Counted from the stretch's first letter, positions 8,731 to 17,734 are shown. The stretch is 64,000 bases of DNA from CBDBBY01 sp965203795 (GCA_965203795.1 OZ241915.1:930001-994000); one strand, 5' to 3'. Numbers and translations are program-made. Notes: generated by a model from the sequence alone, not told the origin.

Positions 8731-9168
8731 ATGAAGACTTTCTACAATTTCTTTTTCAGTATTGGCAGCTTATGCGGGATCGCTGCGCTTCTGCTTTCCG
8801 TGTTTAGAATTCCGACAAAGGAAATAATTTCGCTAAATAACATCGATTATATTTATGATAAACTTTCATTTCATATGTTTTATTTGGAAGCGATTTTAGT
8901 AATCGTCGGGCTGGCTGCTGCCGCTCTAGGTATCGTTGGATACCAGTCAATCAAGGATGAAGCAGTAAGACAAGCGACAGGCCAAGCAGTAAGCCAAGCG
9001 GTAGAGCAAGCAGTAAGCCAAGCGGTAGAGAAGGCGAGAGATGAAGCAAGAGCGTATTTTCAAACGTCGGGTAGCCCAGCTGAATGGGATATACCAAGCG
9101 AATCACCTCGCAGCGGCTCAAGTAAATCAAAAGTAGAAACTCACCTCGAAGAGGAGGAATCAAAATGA
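8731..9168 (+). CDS. Small membrane protein with C-terminal coiled coil, partner of ImmA-type protease
   Basis: 145 residues from the ATG at 8731 (a GTG two codons upstream is possible). Two hydrophobic segments at ~7-25 (FFFSIGSLCGIAALLLSVF) and ~50-69 (FYLEAILVIVGLAAAALGIV) suggest a hairpin membrane anchor. A cytoplasmic Gln/Ala/Val-rich segment (~75-107) follows, with 8-residue repeats AVSQAVEQ that should form a coiled coil, then a Ser/Glu-rich tail. The gene is AT-rich relative to its neighbours. Its stop overlaps the next start as ATGA with GAGGAGGAA ahead, so both products are probably made together. I do not recognise the family. A membrane-tethered scaffold or substrate for the protease is inference. 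Confidence 0.7.
   Translation: MKTFYNFFFSIGSLCGIAALLLSVFRIPTKEIISLNNIDYIYDKLSFHMFYLEAILVIVGLAAAALGIVGYQSIKDEAVRQATGQAVSQAVEQAVSQAVEKARDEARAYFQTSGSPAEWDIPSESPRSGSSKSKVETHLEEEESK
8962..9033. repeat. Three tandem 24-bp units inside the membrane protein gene
   Basis: Units at 8962-8985, 8986-9009 and 9010-9033 all begin GCAGTAAG. The second and third are identical over their first 22 bases; the first is diverged. Each encodes eight residues (AVRQATGQ, AVSQAVEQ, AVSQAVEK), so the array lengthens the coiled coil by about two turns per copy and stays in frame when copies are gained or lost. Confidence 0.9.
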
Positions 9169-9665
9169 CGTCAGATGAGGTATTTCTTACCGATATTTTG
9201 CAAAAATATCATAAACGCGCGCCGGTGCCTGTCGTCGCGATCGCCAAGGATTTGGGGATCAAGGTCTACAAAACGACGGATTTCGATGATCGAATATCTG
9301 GCCTGATTCAAAAAGACGAGCAGTACGGCGGCAAAAGCGGCTATGCGATATACACTAACGCACGTCATCCAATTACGAGGCGTCGATTTACGATTGCGCA
9401 CGAGATCGGACATTTTTACTTGCATCGTGAACTTATTGGTGATGGAATTACGGACGATGGTCTCTATAGAAGCCGCTTGAGGGGGCGATTTGAGAGTCAG
9501 GCTAATCGATTTGCGGCAAATTTGTTGATGCCACAGAAGCTTGTTTGGGAATTTATTGCGCAGGGTTTTGACACAGTAGAAGAATTAGCTGAAAAATTCG
9601 AAGTTTCAAAAAGCGCGATGTCGATCCAGCTTGGCGTTCCATTCGAAACTAGCGGAAGAAGTTAG
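9165..9665 (+). CDS. ImmA/IrrE family metallo-endopeptidase
   Basis: 166 residues. The zinc-protease helix FTIAHEIGHFYLH contains HEIGH at 79-83, followed by the downstream helix FESQANRFAANLLMP carrying the third acidic ligand (E-x-x-A-N-x-F-A). This is the ImmA/IrrE (DUF955) arrangement. A Val-rich start (VPVVAIAKDLGIKVY) and a C-terminal VEELAEKFEVSKSAMSIQL wrapping segment are also typical. Family members cleave repressors or antitoxins in phage, ICE or stress circuits. No XRE repressor is next to it; the only partner is the upstream membrane coiled-coil protein, with which it shares ATGA. AT-rich codon usage points to transfer. Confidence 0.9.
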   Translation: MTSDEVFLTDILQKYHKRAPVPVVAIAKDLGIKVYKTTDFDDRISGLIQKDEQYGGKSGYAIYTNARHPITRRRFTIAHEIGHFYLHRELIGDGITDDGLYRSRLRGRFESQANRFAANLLMPQKLVWEFIAQGFDTVEELAEKFEVSKSAMSIQLGVPFETSGRS

Positions 9666-10036
9666 TGAAATGCTTTGTTTGGCTTCGAAAAAGCTGTGGT
9701 TTGGAAGCATTTCTATAATGACGATATGCGTGTTAATTCAGAGCACAAGATTCGTTGCGTTTAAGAGTTGGCATCGATCCCGTGCGGAATTTGCATGTGT
9801 TTGGAGTTAATCGTTGGTAAGTTCAACGGTAGCAAGCCGATTTTGTGATCGCCTGAGATTGTTTCCTACAAGCTGAAAATCGAAGACTAATCTGTGTATT
9901 CGGACTAGCCGCATGCGCGGAACTGTGAAGAATATTGGACCATGAGGGTCGGAGGCGCAATCATTCGTTCATGTGCCTGATGACGGGCAATGCGGAATGG
10001 CGCGGCGGCGTCGAATGCAAATTCGGAAATTGGGGT
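9666..10036. other. Intergenic region between the AT-rich island and ettA
   Basis: About 370 bases between the rightward protease gene and the leftward ettA. Apart from the inverted repeat near its left end I see no gene, tRNA or repeat. Composition returns from AT-rich to GC-rich near 9960, marking the right edge of the island. Confidence 0.5.
9667..9713 (+). terminator. Inverted repeat after the protease gene, possible terminator
   Basis: The nine bases GAAATGCTT (9667-9675) are repeated inverted as AAGCATTTC (9705-9713), two bases after the protease stop, with a 29-nt loop. The following TATAATG is not a clean U-tract, so this is a weak terminator candidate. Confidence 0.35.
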
Positions 10037-11692
10037 TTATCGTGCTAGCCGCCTGTGCTTGGCGCGCTTTGGCTCTACCGATTCCGGACCGAGCCGCCTG
10101 ATCTTGTCCTTCCGGTAGTCATCGAAATTGCCTTCGAACCACTCGACCTGCGCATCGCCTTCGAACGCCAGGATGTGCGTGCAGAGGCGGTCAAGAAAGA
10201 AGCGGTCGTGCGAGATGATGATCGCGCAGCCTGCGAATTCCTCGATCGCGCTCTCAAGGGCGCGAAGCGTCTCGACATCCAGATCGTTGGTGGGCTCGTC
10301 AAGGAGCAGCAGGTTGCCGCCGGACTTCAGCAGCTTCGCCAAGTGCACCCGGTTCCGTTCGCCGCCCGAAAGCATGCCTGTCCGCGTCTGCTGGTCGCCG
10401 CCCCTGAAATTGAATGCCGAGCAGTATCCTCTCGAGCTCACTTCGGCGTTGCCGAGCTTAATTACGTCGTGGCCGCCGGAAATCTCCTCCCAGACGGTCT
10501 TGTCCGCATCAAGCGAATCCCGATCCTGATCGACGTACGAAAGCTTCACTGTGTCCCCGAACGCAATCGCGCCGCTGTCCGGCTCCAGCTGTCCGGCGAT
10601 CATCCTGAACAGCGTCGTTTTGCCCATTCCGTTCGGCCCGATCACGCCGACCACGGCTCCGGGGGGAACCGAAAACGACAGATCCTCAATCAGAAGCTTT
10701 TCGCCCATCGCCTTTCTCAGGCCAGTTGCCGACAACACGTCAGTGCCTAGGCGCGACCCGTTTGGAATCACGATCTGAGCACGGCCGATCTTTTCCCGCT
10801 CCGTCTGGGCGGCTAGCTCATGGTAGGCGTTGATCCTGGCCTTCTGCTTCGCCTGCCTCGCCTTCGCGCCAGCGCGGATCCATTCGAGTTCCCGGTTGAG
10901 CACCCGTTTGCGCACCTGCTCCTCCCGCGCTTCTTGGGCTAGGCGTTTCGCCTTCTGCTCAAGCCAGCTTGAGTAGTTGCCTTGGTAAGGAATGCCGCGG
11001 CCCCGGTCGAGTTCAAGGATCCAGCCGGTGATCTTGTCTAGGAAGTACCGGTCGTGGGTAACGATAAGGCAGGTGCCCTTGTAGTCGATGAGGTGCTGCT
11101 GGAGCCAAGCCACCGTTTCGGCGTCCAGATGGTTCGTGGGCTCGTCGAGCAGCAGCATTTCGGGTGCCTCGAGCAGCAGGCGGCACAGCGCCACTCGGCG
11201 CTTCTCGCCGCCGGAAAGCGACTCGACGGATGCTGAGTCCGGGGGGCAGCGGACAACCTCCATTGCTTGGTCGATCTTCGAATCGATGTCCCAGAGGTTC
11301 CGCGCGTCGATCTCGTCCTGAAGGGACGCCATTTCCTCGGCGGTCTCATCCGAGTAATCGGCCGCAAGCTCGCTGAAGCGGTCGAGCATCCGCTTCTGCT
11401 CCGCAACGCCGAGCATGACATTGCCGCGCACATCCAGCGATGGGTCGAGAGCGGGCTCCTGTGGCAGGTATCCGACGCGCACGCCCTTCGCGGCCCAGGC
11501 TTCGCCGGCGAATTCCGGATCGATGCCTGACATGATCCGCATGAGCGTGGACTTTCCCGAGCCATTCACGCCTACCACGCCGATCTTCGCACCGGGAAGG
11601 AACGACAAGCGGACGTTCTCGAAGCACTTCTTCCCGCCGGGATAGGTCTTGGACACGCCGTCCATATGGTAGACGTATTCTTGTGCGCTCAT
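10037..11692 (-). CDS. ettA: Energy-dependent translational throttle protein (ABC-F ATPase)
   Basis: 551 residues from the ATG at 11692 (MSAQEYVYHMDGVSKTYPGG); the open frame extends upstream but adds nothing family-like. Two ABC modules: Walker A GVNGSGKST near 38 with signature LSGGEKRR and LLLDEPTNHLDAET, then Walker A GPNGMGKTT with LSGGERNR and LLLDEPTNDLDVET. The modules are joined by a charged linker (EQKAKRLAQEAREEQVRKR) and an arm that fit EttA rather than Uup or YheS. EttA binds the ribosomal E site and gates the first elongation cycle according to ADP/ATP ratio. A soluble cytoplasmic protein without membrane segments. It stands alone between the AT-rich island and the HigA-like remnant. 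Confidence 0.94.
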   Translation of the reverse strand: MSAQEYVYHMDGVSKTYPGGKKCFENVRLSFLPGAKIGVVGVNGSGKSTLMRIMSGIDPEFAGEAWAAKGVRVGYLPQEPALDPSLDVRGNVMLGVAEQKRMLDRFSELAADYSDETAEEMASLQDEIDARNLWDIDSKIDQAMEVVRCPPDSASVESLSGGEKRRVALCRLLLEAPEMLLLDEPTNHLDAETVAWLQQHLIDYKGTCLIVTHDRYFLDKITGWILELDRGRGIPYQGNYSSWLEQKAKRLAQEAREEQVRKRVLNRELEWIRAGAKARQAKQKARINAYHELAAQTEREKIGRAQIVIPNGSRLGTDVLSATGLRKAMGEKLLIEDLSFSVPPGAVVGVIGPNGMGKTTLFRMIAGQLEPDSGAIAFGDTVKLSYVDQDRDSLDADKTVWEEISGGHDVIKLGNAEVSSRGYCSAFNFRGGDQQTRTGMLSGGERNRVHLAKLLKSGGNLLLLDEPTNDLDVETLRALESAIEEFAGCAIIISHDRFFLDRLCTHILAFEGDAQVEWFEGNFDDYRKDKIRRLGPESVEPKRAKHRRLAR

Positions 11693-11920
11693 TTCGGCAT
11701 CTCCGGCGGTCGCGGCGAGGGGCTGAAGAAGTCGCGGGCGTCCTACCGGTTTGCCGGAAATGCGGCAACTGCGTGCCGCGGTTACGACGCCTTGCACACC
11801 TCGGCAGGCCGGTCCGGATGCTTGCTGATTGAGGCCGGACACATGCTCGACCATCCCCGCCCGATTGGATGGCGATTGACGAAGACGCGTTCAAGGTCGA
11901 TTCGAACAATCACCGTTATT

Positions 11921-12270
11921 GAGGAGCGGAAGAGGGCAGCACCCACGAACAGGATCGCAACCCATCCAGGGGTTTGCTGATCGAGCAGATCAAGGAGATG
12001 AAGCTGACGGTCCGCGGTGTCGCGCGGGATACCGGCATGCCGGCAACCCGACTTCACGAGATTGTCCATGAACGGCGCGGCGTGGGCGCTGAGACGGCGA
12101 TCGCCCTTGGAGAATATTTCGGCCAGACTCCGGAGTTCTGGATGAGTGCGCAGAAGGCGTTCGAACTATCCAAGGCGATGGTCGAAGACGGCAAAAGCAT
12201 TCGTGGGCGGGTCCGCCATCGCACGAAGGATAGGGCTGTTCCGTGGCATGAATCTCACTGCGACAGTTGA
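11921..12270 (+). pseudogene. Frameshifted HigA-type (XRE-family) antitoxin
   Basis: The 5' part reads ...NRIATHPGV in one frame (to a TGA at 11978-11980), while the rest of the same family pattern continues in another frame from 11974. That second part is LLIEQIKEMKLTVRGVARDT, then the helix-turn-helix MPATRLHEIVHERRGVGAET and IALGEYFGQTPEFWMSAQ. HPGxxL followed by an HTH and TPEFW is the HigA/VapI signature, so a frameshift at about 11970-11974 has split the gene. No ATG precedes the HPG part and no HigB toxin was found. The C-terminal 35 residues do not look like the family. A sequencing error is the alternative. Confidence 0.6.
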
Positions 12271-12615
12271 AGCACTTCAGCGTGATCCGGATATGGAAAA
12301 GCGGAAGAGCAGGTAGGCCGCTTCCGCCTCGCGCTCGCTGCCCATCGCCCCGCGCCGCCAAAGGCGCGGTGCCGACCGGGCGTGCAATATTCCGGCGATC
12401 CGAACCTCCCGCACAGGCCCGGAAGGTTTGCGTTCCGCGGCCCGTTCCTTGAAAACCGCCAATGCGGGGCGGTGGATGCGCCCGAACGGCTTCCGGAGAC
12501 GCTTCTGGTGATGCAGAAACAGACGGGCGGATTTGGACATGCGAGTTCCGGCCGGTACGCTTCTTGTGCCGGACAGCCGATGGCCCGGTGCCCTAGTGCC
12601 TCAAGCCTGCTGCCG
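12271..12615. other. Region between the HigA-like remnant and nadD
   Basis: About 345 GC-rich bases with no gene I can support. In one plus-strand frame the stretch ending at 12316 reads GMNLTATVEALQRDPDMEK, which looks like the C-terminal helix of a small antitoxin (PSK/VapB-like), but no start or partner is visible. A minus-strand open frame (12277-12540) is Arg-rich and looks like an antisense shadow. Confidence 0.35.
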
Positions 12616-13194
12616 ATGCGGCGCACTGGCCGAATCGGGCTGCTTGGCGGCTCGTTCGACCCTCCTCACGAGGGGCACGCGCGCATGACCGAGTGGGCGC
12701 TCAAGAAATTCAACGTCGACACCATCTGGTGGCTCGTGACACCGCGCAACCCGCTGAAGGAAAGCCTGCCGGCACCCGAGACCGTCCGGCTGGCCGAGAT
12801 CGAGAAATTCCGCCGCCCCGGAATGGTTCCCGTGGAATTCGAGCTCCATACCGGGAACTGCCGCACGCATGCGACGATCGCCCGCCTGCTGTCCCTTTGC
12901 CCCCGCGCCGAATTCGTGTGGCTCATGGGCGCGGACAGCCTGTCCCGGATTCACGAGTGGGAACAGTGGCGCAAGATCTTCCGGTCGGTCCCTGTCGGCG
13001 TCATGGCGCGCCCCGGCCACGCGCTTGCAGCGCTGAACTCGGTTGCGGCCAGGACCTACAAGGCGCAGCGGGTCGGGAGCGATCGCGCCCGCGGCCTCGC
13101 GGGAATGAAGCCTCCGGCCTGGACGTTCGTGCGGATTCCGCTCAGCGGGGCCTCGTCATCGGAAATCCGGAAGCGCGACGATCGGAGGATTTGA
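12616..13194 (+). CDS. nadD: Nicotinate-nucleotide adenylyltransferase
   Basis: 192 residues from the ATG at 12616 (MRRTGRIGLLGGSFDPPHEG). The nucleotidyltransferase motif GGSFDPPHEGH (residues ~11-21) and the C-terminal PLSGASSSEIR (family SxTxIR) bind the adenylate phosphates. WWLVTPRNPLK and FVWLMGADSL are typical NadD segments. The enzyme converts nicotinate mononucleotide and ATP to deamido-NAD, an essential step of NAD synthesis. Length is slightly short but complete. In many alphaproteobacteria nadD is followed by rsfS; here a terB-like gene on the other strand follows, so the usual partner is absent at this site. Confidence 0.92.
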   Translation: MRRTGRIGLLGGSFDPPHEGHARMTEWALKKFNVDTIWWLVTPRNPLKESLPAPETVRLAEIEKFRRPGMVPVEFELHTGNCRTHATIARLLSLCPRAEFVWLMGADSLSRIHEWEQWRKIFRSVPVGVMARPGHALAALNSVAARTYKAQRVGSDRARGLAGMKPPAWTFVRIPLSGASSSEIRKRDDRRI

Positions 13195-13226
13195 ACGGAA
13201 CGGCGCCTGGCCGGGCGCCGCAGCCG

Positions 13227-13652
13227 TCAGAGGCTTGCGTGCCTGGCCCTGACCGTCCGATGGATGGCCGCCGCCACAAGCGGATCGATTCCCAGATTGT
13301 CCTTGATGCCGCCCAGAAAATCGAATTCGCGGTTGCCGATCCTGCCGTCGGCCACCGCGACCTCGCAAGCAAGGACGTACGCGGTCTCCGCCAGTTCAGA
13401 AGGCAGGGCAGGACCCACCAAACCGAACAGCGCTTCAATCCCGCCCGTTTCCTCGGTCAGCATGGAAACCGTCTTCGACACGTATCCGATCCGCCTCTCG
13501 TCGTAGTCGTTGAAAATCGGCAGGCTGCGCATGATCCGCCGGATGGAATTCAGCTCCGACATCTCAAACCTGTCGTCCGACTCCGAAACGGCGACCATCA
13601 GGGCGAGAAGCGCGTCCCGGGGCGCGAAGGAGGGGGCTGCGTAGTCTTCCAA
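13227..13652 (-). CDS. TerB-family protein
   Basis: 141 residues, all helical in appearance and acidic. The pattern ALLALMVAVSESDDRFEMSE (14-33) and a second half AYVLACEVAVADGRIGNREF matches the pseudo-repeated helices of the TerB domain, in which an Asp/Glu-rich site (DGxIxxxE) binds divalent metal. TerB-like proteins are named from tellurite resistance but most chromosomal stand-alone members have no proven role. Convergent with nadD (32-bp gap) and divergent from lysS. No ter operon genes are nearby, so tellurite resistance should not be assumed. Confidence 0.75.
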   Translation of the reverse strand: MEDYAAPSFAPRDALLALMVAVSESDDRFEMSELNSIRRIMRSLPIFNDYDERRIGYVSKTVSMLTEETGGIEALFGLVGPALPSELAETAYVLACEVAVADGRIGNREFDFLGGIKDNLGIDPLVAAAIHRTVRARHASL

Positions 13653-13756
13653 GTCTTCGCTCCTGATTCCGGCCCTTCGCGCGAGCGGGCCATAATTTGA
13701 CCCCTATCGGGCGCGGATTTACTAAGCGAAGGGCGAACGTGCTGCAAGGGAACGGC

Positions 13757-15337
13757 ATGGCAGGACTGGCGGAGGCGGCTCGCGCTTCCAAGGCGTGGCC
13801 GTTCGTGGAGGCGCGGCGCCTGCTCGAACGCGTGGAGCGTTCCGGCGCGGCGAAGGACGAAGTTCTGTTCGAGACGGGATACGGGCCTTCGGGGCTTCCG
13901 CACATAGGGACCTTCGGCGAGGTCGCGCGCACGACGATGGTCCGTCGCGCGTTCGAAGTGCTTTCCGACCGGCCAACGCGGCTCCTCTGCTTCTCTGACG
14001 ACATGGACGGAATGCGCAAGGTTCCGCTGAACGTTCCGAACCGCGAGGAGCTCGCCGAGGACCTGCATCTGCCGCTGAGCAGCGTCCGGGATCCGTTCGG
14101 CGAGTGCGCCAGCTTCGCCGAGTACAACAACGCCCGCTTGAAATCGTTTCTGGACGCGTTCGGCTTCGACTACGAGTTCGTTTCGGCGACCGACTGCTAC
14201 CGGAGCGGAAGGTTCGACGAAATGCTGCAGCGGGTGCTCGAGCGGTTCGACGCCGTAATGGAGATCATGCTTCCGTCGCTGGGCCGCGTCTCGGAAGGGC
14301 GGAAGGAGACCTACTCGCCGTTTCTTCCCGTAAGCCAGAAGACGGGCAGGGTGCTCCAGGTGCCCACGCTTGAAAGAAATGCGTCGAAAGGGACGATCGT
14401 CTACGAGGAGCCTGACGGCGAAAAAATCGAAGTGCCGGTGTCCGGCGGCCGGGTCAAGCTGCAATGGAAGCCCGACTGGGCCATGCGGTGGGCCGCGCTT
14501 GGGGTCGACTACGAGATGTTCGGCAAGGACTTGATTCCGTCGGCCGAGCTGGGCCGGAAGATCTGCCGGGCGCTCGGCGAGCCGGCGCCGTCGGGCTTCG
14601 CGTACGAGATGTTCCTGGACGAGAGCGGGCAGAAGATTTCGAAATCCACCGGAACGGGCTTTTCGATGGAGGAATGGCTGGAGTACGCGCCTCCTGAGAG
14701 CCTGGGCCTGTTCATGTACCAGAAGCCGCAGACGGCGAAGCGCCTGTTCTTCGACATCATCCCGAAGACGGTGGATGAGTACCACCAGCACTTGCGCAGC
14801 TATCCGGAGCAGGACGCGGCCGGCAAGCTGGCGAATCCGGTGTGGCACATCCACGGCGGAAGCCCGCCCGAGTCCAGGATGGTGGTTTCCTACTCGATGC
14901 TCCTCAACATTGCCTCGGTCGCGTCGGCGGACGATGCCGAGGTCATCTGGGGATTCATCAGGAATTATGAGCCCTCGGCGTCGCCGGAACGGAACCCGGA
15001 CCTTGCCGCCGCCGTCGAATGCGCGGCGCGGTATTTCCGGAGGCGGGTCGCGCCGGGCCGCAAATTCCGCTCTCCGGACGATGCGGAACGGCAGGCTCTC
15101 GGCGATCTGAGGGCCGAGCTGCTTCGATGGGACGGGCCTGCGGACGCCAAGGAGCTGCAGAAGCTCGTGTATGCCGTCGGCAGGCGGCACACGTTCGATC
15201 CGATGCGGGACTGGTTCCGCGCGATTTACGAGGTGCTGCTAGGCTCGAGCCAAGGCCCCCGCTTCGGCGGATTCATCGCGCTCTACGGCATCGGGCCGAC
15301 ATCGGAGCTGATTGCGGAGCGCTTGGGCAGGGACTGA
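13757..15337 (+). CDS. lysS: Lysyl-tRNA synthetase, class I
   Basis: About 526 residues from the ATG at 13757, which has AAGGGA seven bases upstream; an ATG 60 bases earlier is in frame but lacks a ribosome site. Class I signatures are clear: HIGT at residues 49-52 within GYGPSGLPHIGTFGEVARTT (HIGH motif) and KISKS at 293-297 (KMSKS motif). The C-terminal all-helical domain ends ...ALYGIGPTSELIAERLG. It charges tRNA-Lys. This archaeal-type enzyme replaces the class II LysRS in many alphaproteobacteria, spirochaetes and a few other bacteria. No class II copy is in the window. It ends nine bases before the convergent uvrB stop. Confidence 0.95.
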   Translation: MAGLAEAARASKAWPFVEARRLLERVERSGAAKDEVLFETGYGPSGLPHIGTFGEVARTTMVRRAFEVLSDRPTRLLCFSDDMDGMRKVPLNVPNREELAEDLHLPLSSVRDPFGECASFAEYNNARLKSFLDAFGFDYEFVSATDCYRSGRFDEMLQRVLERFDAVMEIMLPSLGRVSEGRKETYSPFLPVSQKTGRVLQVPTLERNASKGTIVYEEPDGEKIEVPVSGGRVKLQWKPDWAMRWAALGVDYEMFGKDLIPSAELGRKICRALGEPAPSGFAYEMFLDESGQKISKSTGTGFSMEEWLEYAPPESLGLFMYQKPQTAKRLFFDIIPKTVDEYHQHLRSYPEQDAAGKLANPVWHIHGGSPPESRMVVSYSMLLNIASVASADDAEVIWGFIRNYEPSASPERNPDLAAAVECAARYFRRRVAPGRKFRSPDDAERQALGDLRAELLRWDGPADAKELQKLVYAVGRRHTFDPMRDWFRAIYEVLLGSSQGPRFGGFIALYGIGPTSELIAERLGRD

Positions 15338-15346
15338 ACGCGGCGG

Positions 15347-17545
15347 CTATCTCGCCTTTCTTTTCGACCGCTTCGCCTTCCGCATCCGCATTTTGGCCGG
15401 GGGTCGCCCGGCCCGGCCGTACTTTGATCGGCCGGACTTCGAAACGGCTTCCGCCACGGCCTCCTGCACGTCGGACTGGCGAGCGAGCGGGTCGTCCGCG
15501 ACCGTGAGCTCCACGGCCTCCAAGCGCTTGATCTCGTCCCGAAGCCGCGCCGCCTCTTCGAATTCGAGGTTTTCGGCGGCCGTGAACATCTGCTTTCTCA
15601 TCGCATCGAGGTGCGATTGCAGGTTGTGCCCGATCATCGGCCGGTCGACGGTGGCGGTCACCCGGGCCATGTCGGTGTCGCCCTTGTAGAGGCCCTCCAT
15701 GACATCCGCGACGTGCTTCCGAATGGTTTCGGGCGTGATCCCCCGCGCTTCGTTGTAAGCGATCTGCTTCTGCCGCCGCCTGTCGGTCTCCCCGATCGCG
15801 CGCTCCATGGAGCCGGTCACCCGGTCCGCGAACATGATCACTTTGCCGTCCGCGTTCCGGGCGGCGCGGCCGATCGTCTGGATGAGCGACGTTTCGGACC
15901 TGAGGAAGCCCTCCTTGTCGGCGTCGAGGATGGCGACGAGGCCGCATTCCGGGATGTCCAGGCCTTCGCGCAGCAGGTTTATGCCGACGAGAATGTCGAA
16001 CGCGCCGAGCCTCAGGTCGCGAAGGATTTCGATTCTTTCCAGAGTCTCGACGTCCGAGTGCATGTACCGGACCCTGAGACCCTGCTCGTGGAGGTATTCC
16101 GTAAGGTCCTCCGCCATCCGCTTCGTGAGCGTCGTCACCAGCGTGCGGAAGCCTTTTTCGGCGGCGGACCTGGCCTCGTCGAGCAGATCGTCGACCTGGT
16201 GCGCGACCGGGCGAACTTCGACCACGGGATCCACAAGGCCCGTCGGGCGGATGACCTGCTCGGCGAAGACGCCCTCGGTCTGCCCGAGCTCCCAATCGCC
16301 CGGCGTGGCCGACACGAACACCGATTGCGGGCGCATGCCGTTCCACTCCTCGAACTTGAGCGGGCGGTTGTCCGTGCAGGACGGGAGTCTGAACCCATGC
16401 TCGGCCAAAGTGTACTTCCGCCGAAAGTCCCCCTTGTACATTGCGCCCAGCTGCGGCACCGTGACGTGCGATTCGTCGGCGAAAACAATTGCGTGGTCGG
16501 GAATGTACTCGAACAGCGTCGGGGGCGGCTCGCCCGGACGCCGTCCTGTCAGGAACCGCGAGTAGTTTTCGATTCCGCTGCACGAGCCCGTTGCATTGAT
16601 CGATTCAAGGTCGAATTCGGTCCGCTGCTCCAGCCGCTGCGCTTCCAGCAGCTTTCCTTCCGCCTCCAGCTCCTTCAGCCGCTGGCGCAGCTCAACTTTG
16701 ATCTTCTCGACCGCCTGCTGAAGCGTCGGCCTCGGCGTGACGTAGTGGGAATTCGCATAGACCCTCACTTGATCCAGTGTGCCGGTCCGCTCGCCGGTAA
16801 GCGGATCGAACTCCACGATGCTTTCGATTTCGTCGCCGAAATAGGATACGCGCCATGCGCGGTCCTCAAGGTGCGCGGGCCAGAGCTCGAGCAGGTCTCC
16901 GCGCACGCGGAAGCTCCCCCGCTGGAACGCTTGGTCGTTGCGCCGGTACTGCTGCGCAACAAGCTCGGAAATCACGTCACGCGGATTGCGCTCCATTCCG
17001 GTGCACAAATCGATGGTCATCGCGCCGTAGGTCTCGACCGAGCCGATCCCGTAAATGCACGACACCGACGCCACGATGATCACATCGTCGCGCTCCAGCA
17101 GCGCCCGGGTCGCGGAATGCCGCATCCGGTCGATCTGCTCGTTAATCATTGCCTCCTTCTCGATGTACGTGTCCGTTCGCGGCACGTACGCCTCCGGCTG
17201 GTAGTAGTCGTAGTAGCTGACGAAATACTCGACCGAATTGACGGGAAAGAATCCCTTGAATTCGCCGTAAAGCTGGGCGGCGAGAGTCTTGTTGGGCGCG
17301 AGAACGATCGCGGGCCGCTGGGTGGCCTCGACGATCTTGGCCATGGTGAAGGTCTTCCCGGTGCCGGTGGCGCCGAGAAGCACTTGGTTCTGCTCCTCGG
17401 ATTCCAGCCCTGCGACCAAGTCCGCTATCGCTTCAGGCTGATCGCCCGCGGGCTCGAAATCCGTGTGCATCTCGAACCGCTTTCCGCCTTCGAGCTTTGA
17501 CCGCTGCGCCAAGGGGCTGGGCGGGGCGGTGTCGATCAGGCTCAT
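15347..17545 (-). CDS. uvrB: Excinuclease ABC subunit B
   Basis: 732 residues. Walker A GATGTGKTF near residue 60, the damage-probing beta-hairpin region YYDYYQPEAYVPRTDTYIEK, motif II FADESHVT, helicase motifs V/VI (GINLLREGLDIPE, QTIGRAARNADGK) and a C-terminal UVR motif (ENLEFEEAARLRDEIKRLE, ~650-668) that contacts UvrC. It verifies lesions delivered by UvrA in nucleotide excision repair. The C-terminus beyond the UVR motif is a basic tail (Lys/Arg-rich). No alphaproteobacterial LexA box (GTTC-N7-GTTC) was recognised in the 300 bases upstream. Confidence 0.96.
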   Translation of the reverse strand: MSLIDTAPPSPLAQRSKLEGGKRFEMHTDFEPAGDQPEAIADLVAGLESEEQNQVLLGATGTGKTFTMAKIVEATQRPAIVLAPNKTLAAQLYGEFKGFFPVNSVEYFVSYYDYYQPEAYVPRTDTYIEKEAMINEQIDRMRHSATRALLERDDVIIVASVSCIYGIGSVETYGAMTIDLCTGMERNPRDVISELVAQQYRRNDQAFQRGSFRVRGDLLELWPAHLEDRAWRVSYFGDEIESIVEFDPLTGERTGTLDQVRVYANSHYVTPRPTLQQAVEKIKVELRQRLKELEAEGKLLEAQRLEQRTEFDLESINATGSCSGIENYSRFLTGRRPGEPPPTLFEYIPDHAIVFADESHVTVPQLGAMYKGDFRRKYTLAEHGFRLPSCTDNRPLKFEEWNGMRPQSVFVSATPGDWELGQTEGVFAEQVIRPTGLVDPVVEVRPVAHQVDDLLDEARSAAEKGFRTLVTTLTKRMAEDLTEYLHEQGLRVRYMHSDVETLERIEILRDLRLGAFDILVGINLLREGLDIPECGLVAILDADKEGFLRSETSLIQTIGRAARNADGKVIMFADRVTGSMERAIGETDRRRQKQIAYNEARGITPETIRKHVADVMEGLYKGDTDMARVTATVDRPMIGHNLQSHLDAMRKQMFTAAENLEFEEAARLRDEIKRLEAVELTVADDPLARQSDVQEAVAEAVSKSGRSKYGRAGRPPAKMRMRKAKRSKRKAR

Positions 17546-17734
17546 CTGCGGGGCTCTCGGAAATCGTTCGGCATGATCCCTGCATTGCCCGAAAGGGGCA
17601 GGTGCGGCAATATCCGGTTGCGTCGCGACATCGGATTCTCACGGAAAATCCGCAGCAGGAATTCAAATCAAGACGGGACGCGTGCCCGTTCGGACACTGT
17701 GCCCTTTGGTGCTGATGGACCGCAAAATTAATGG

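Noticed and set aside
15611..17500. Plus-strand 629-codon frame opposite uvrB
   Set aside because: Antisense shadow of uvrB with Arg/Val/His-rich composition.
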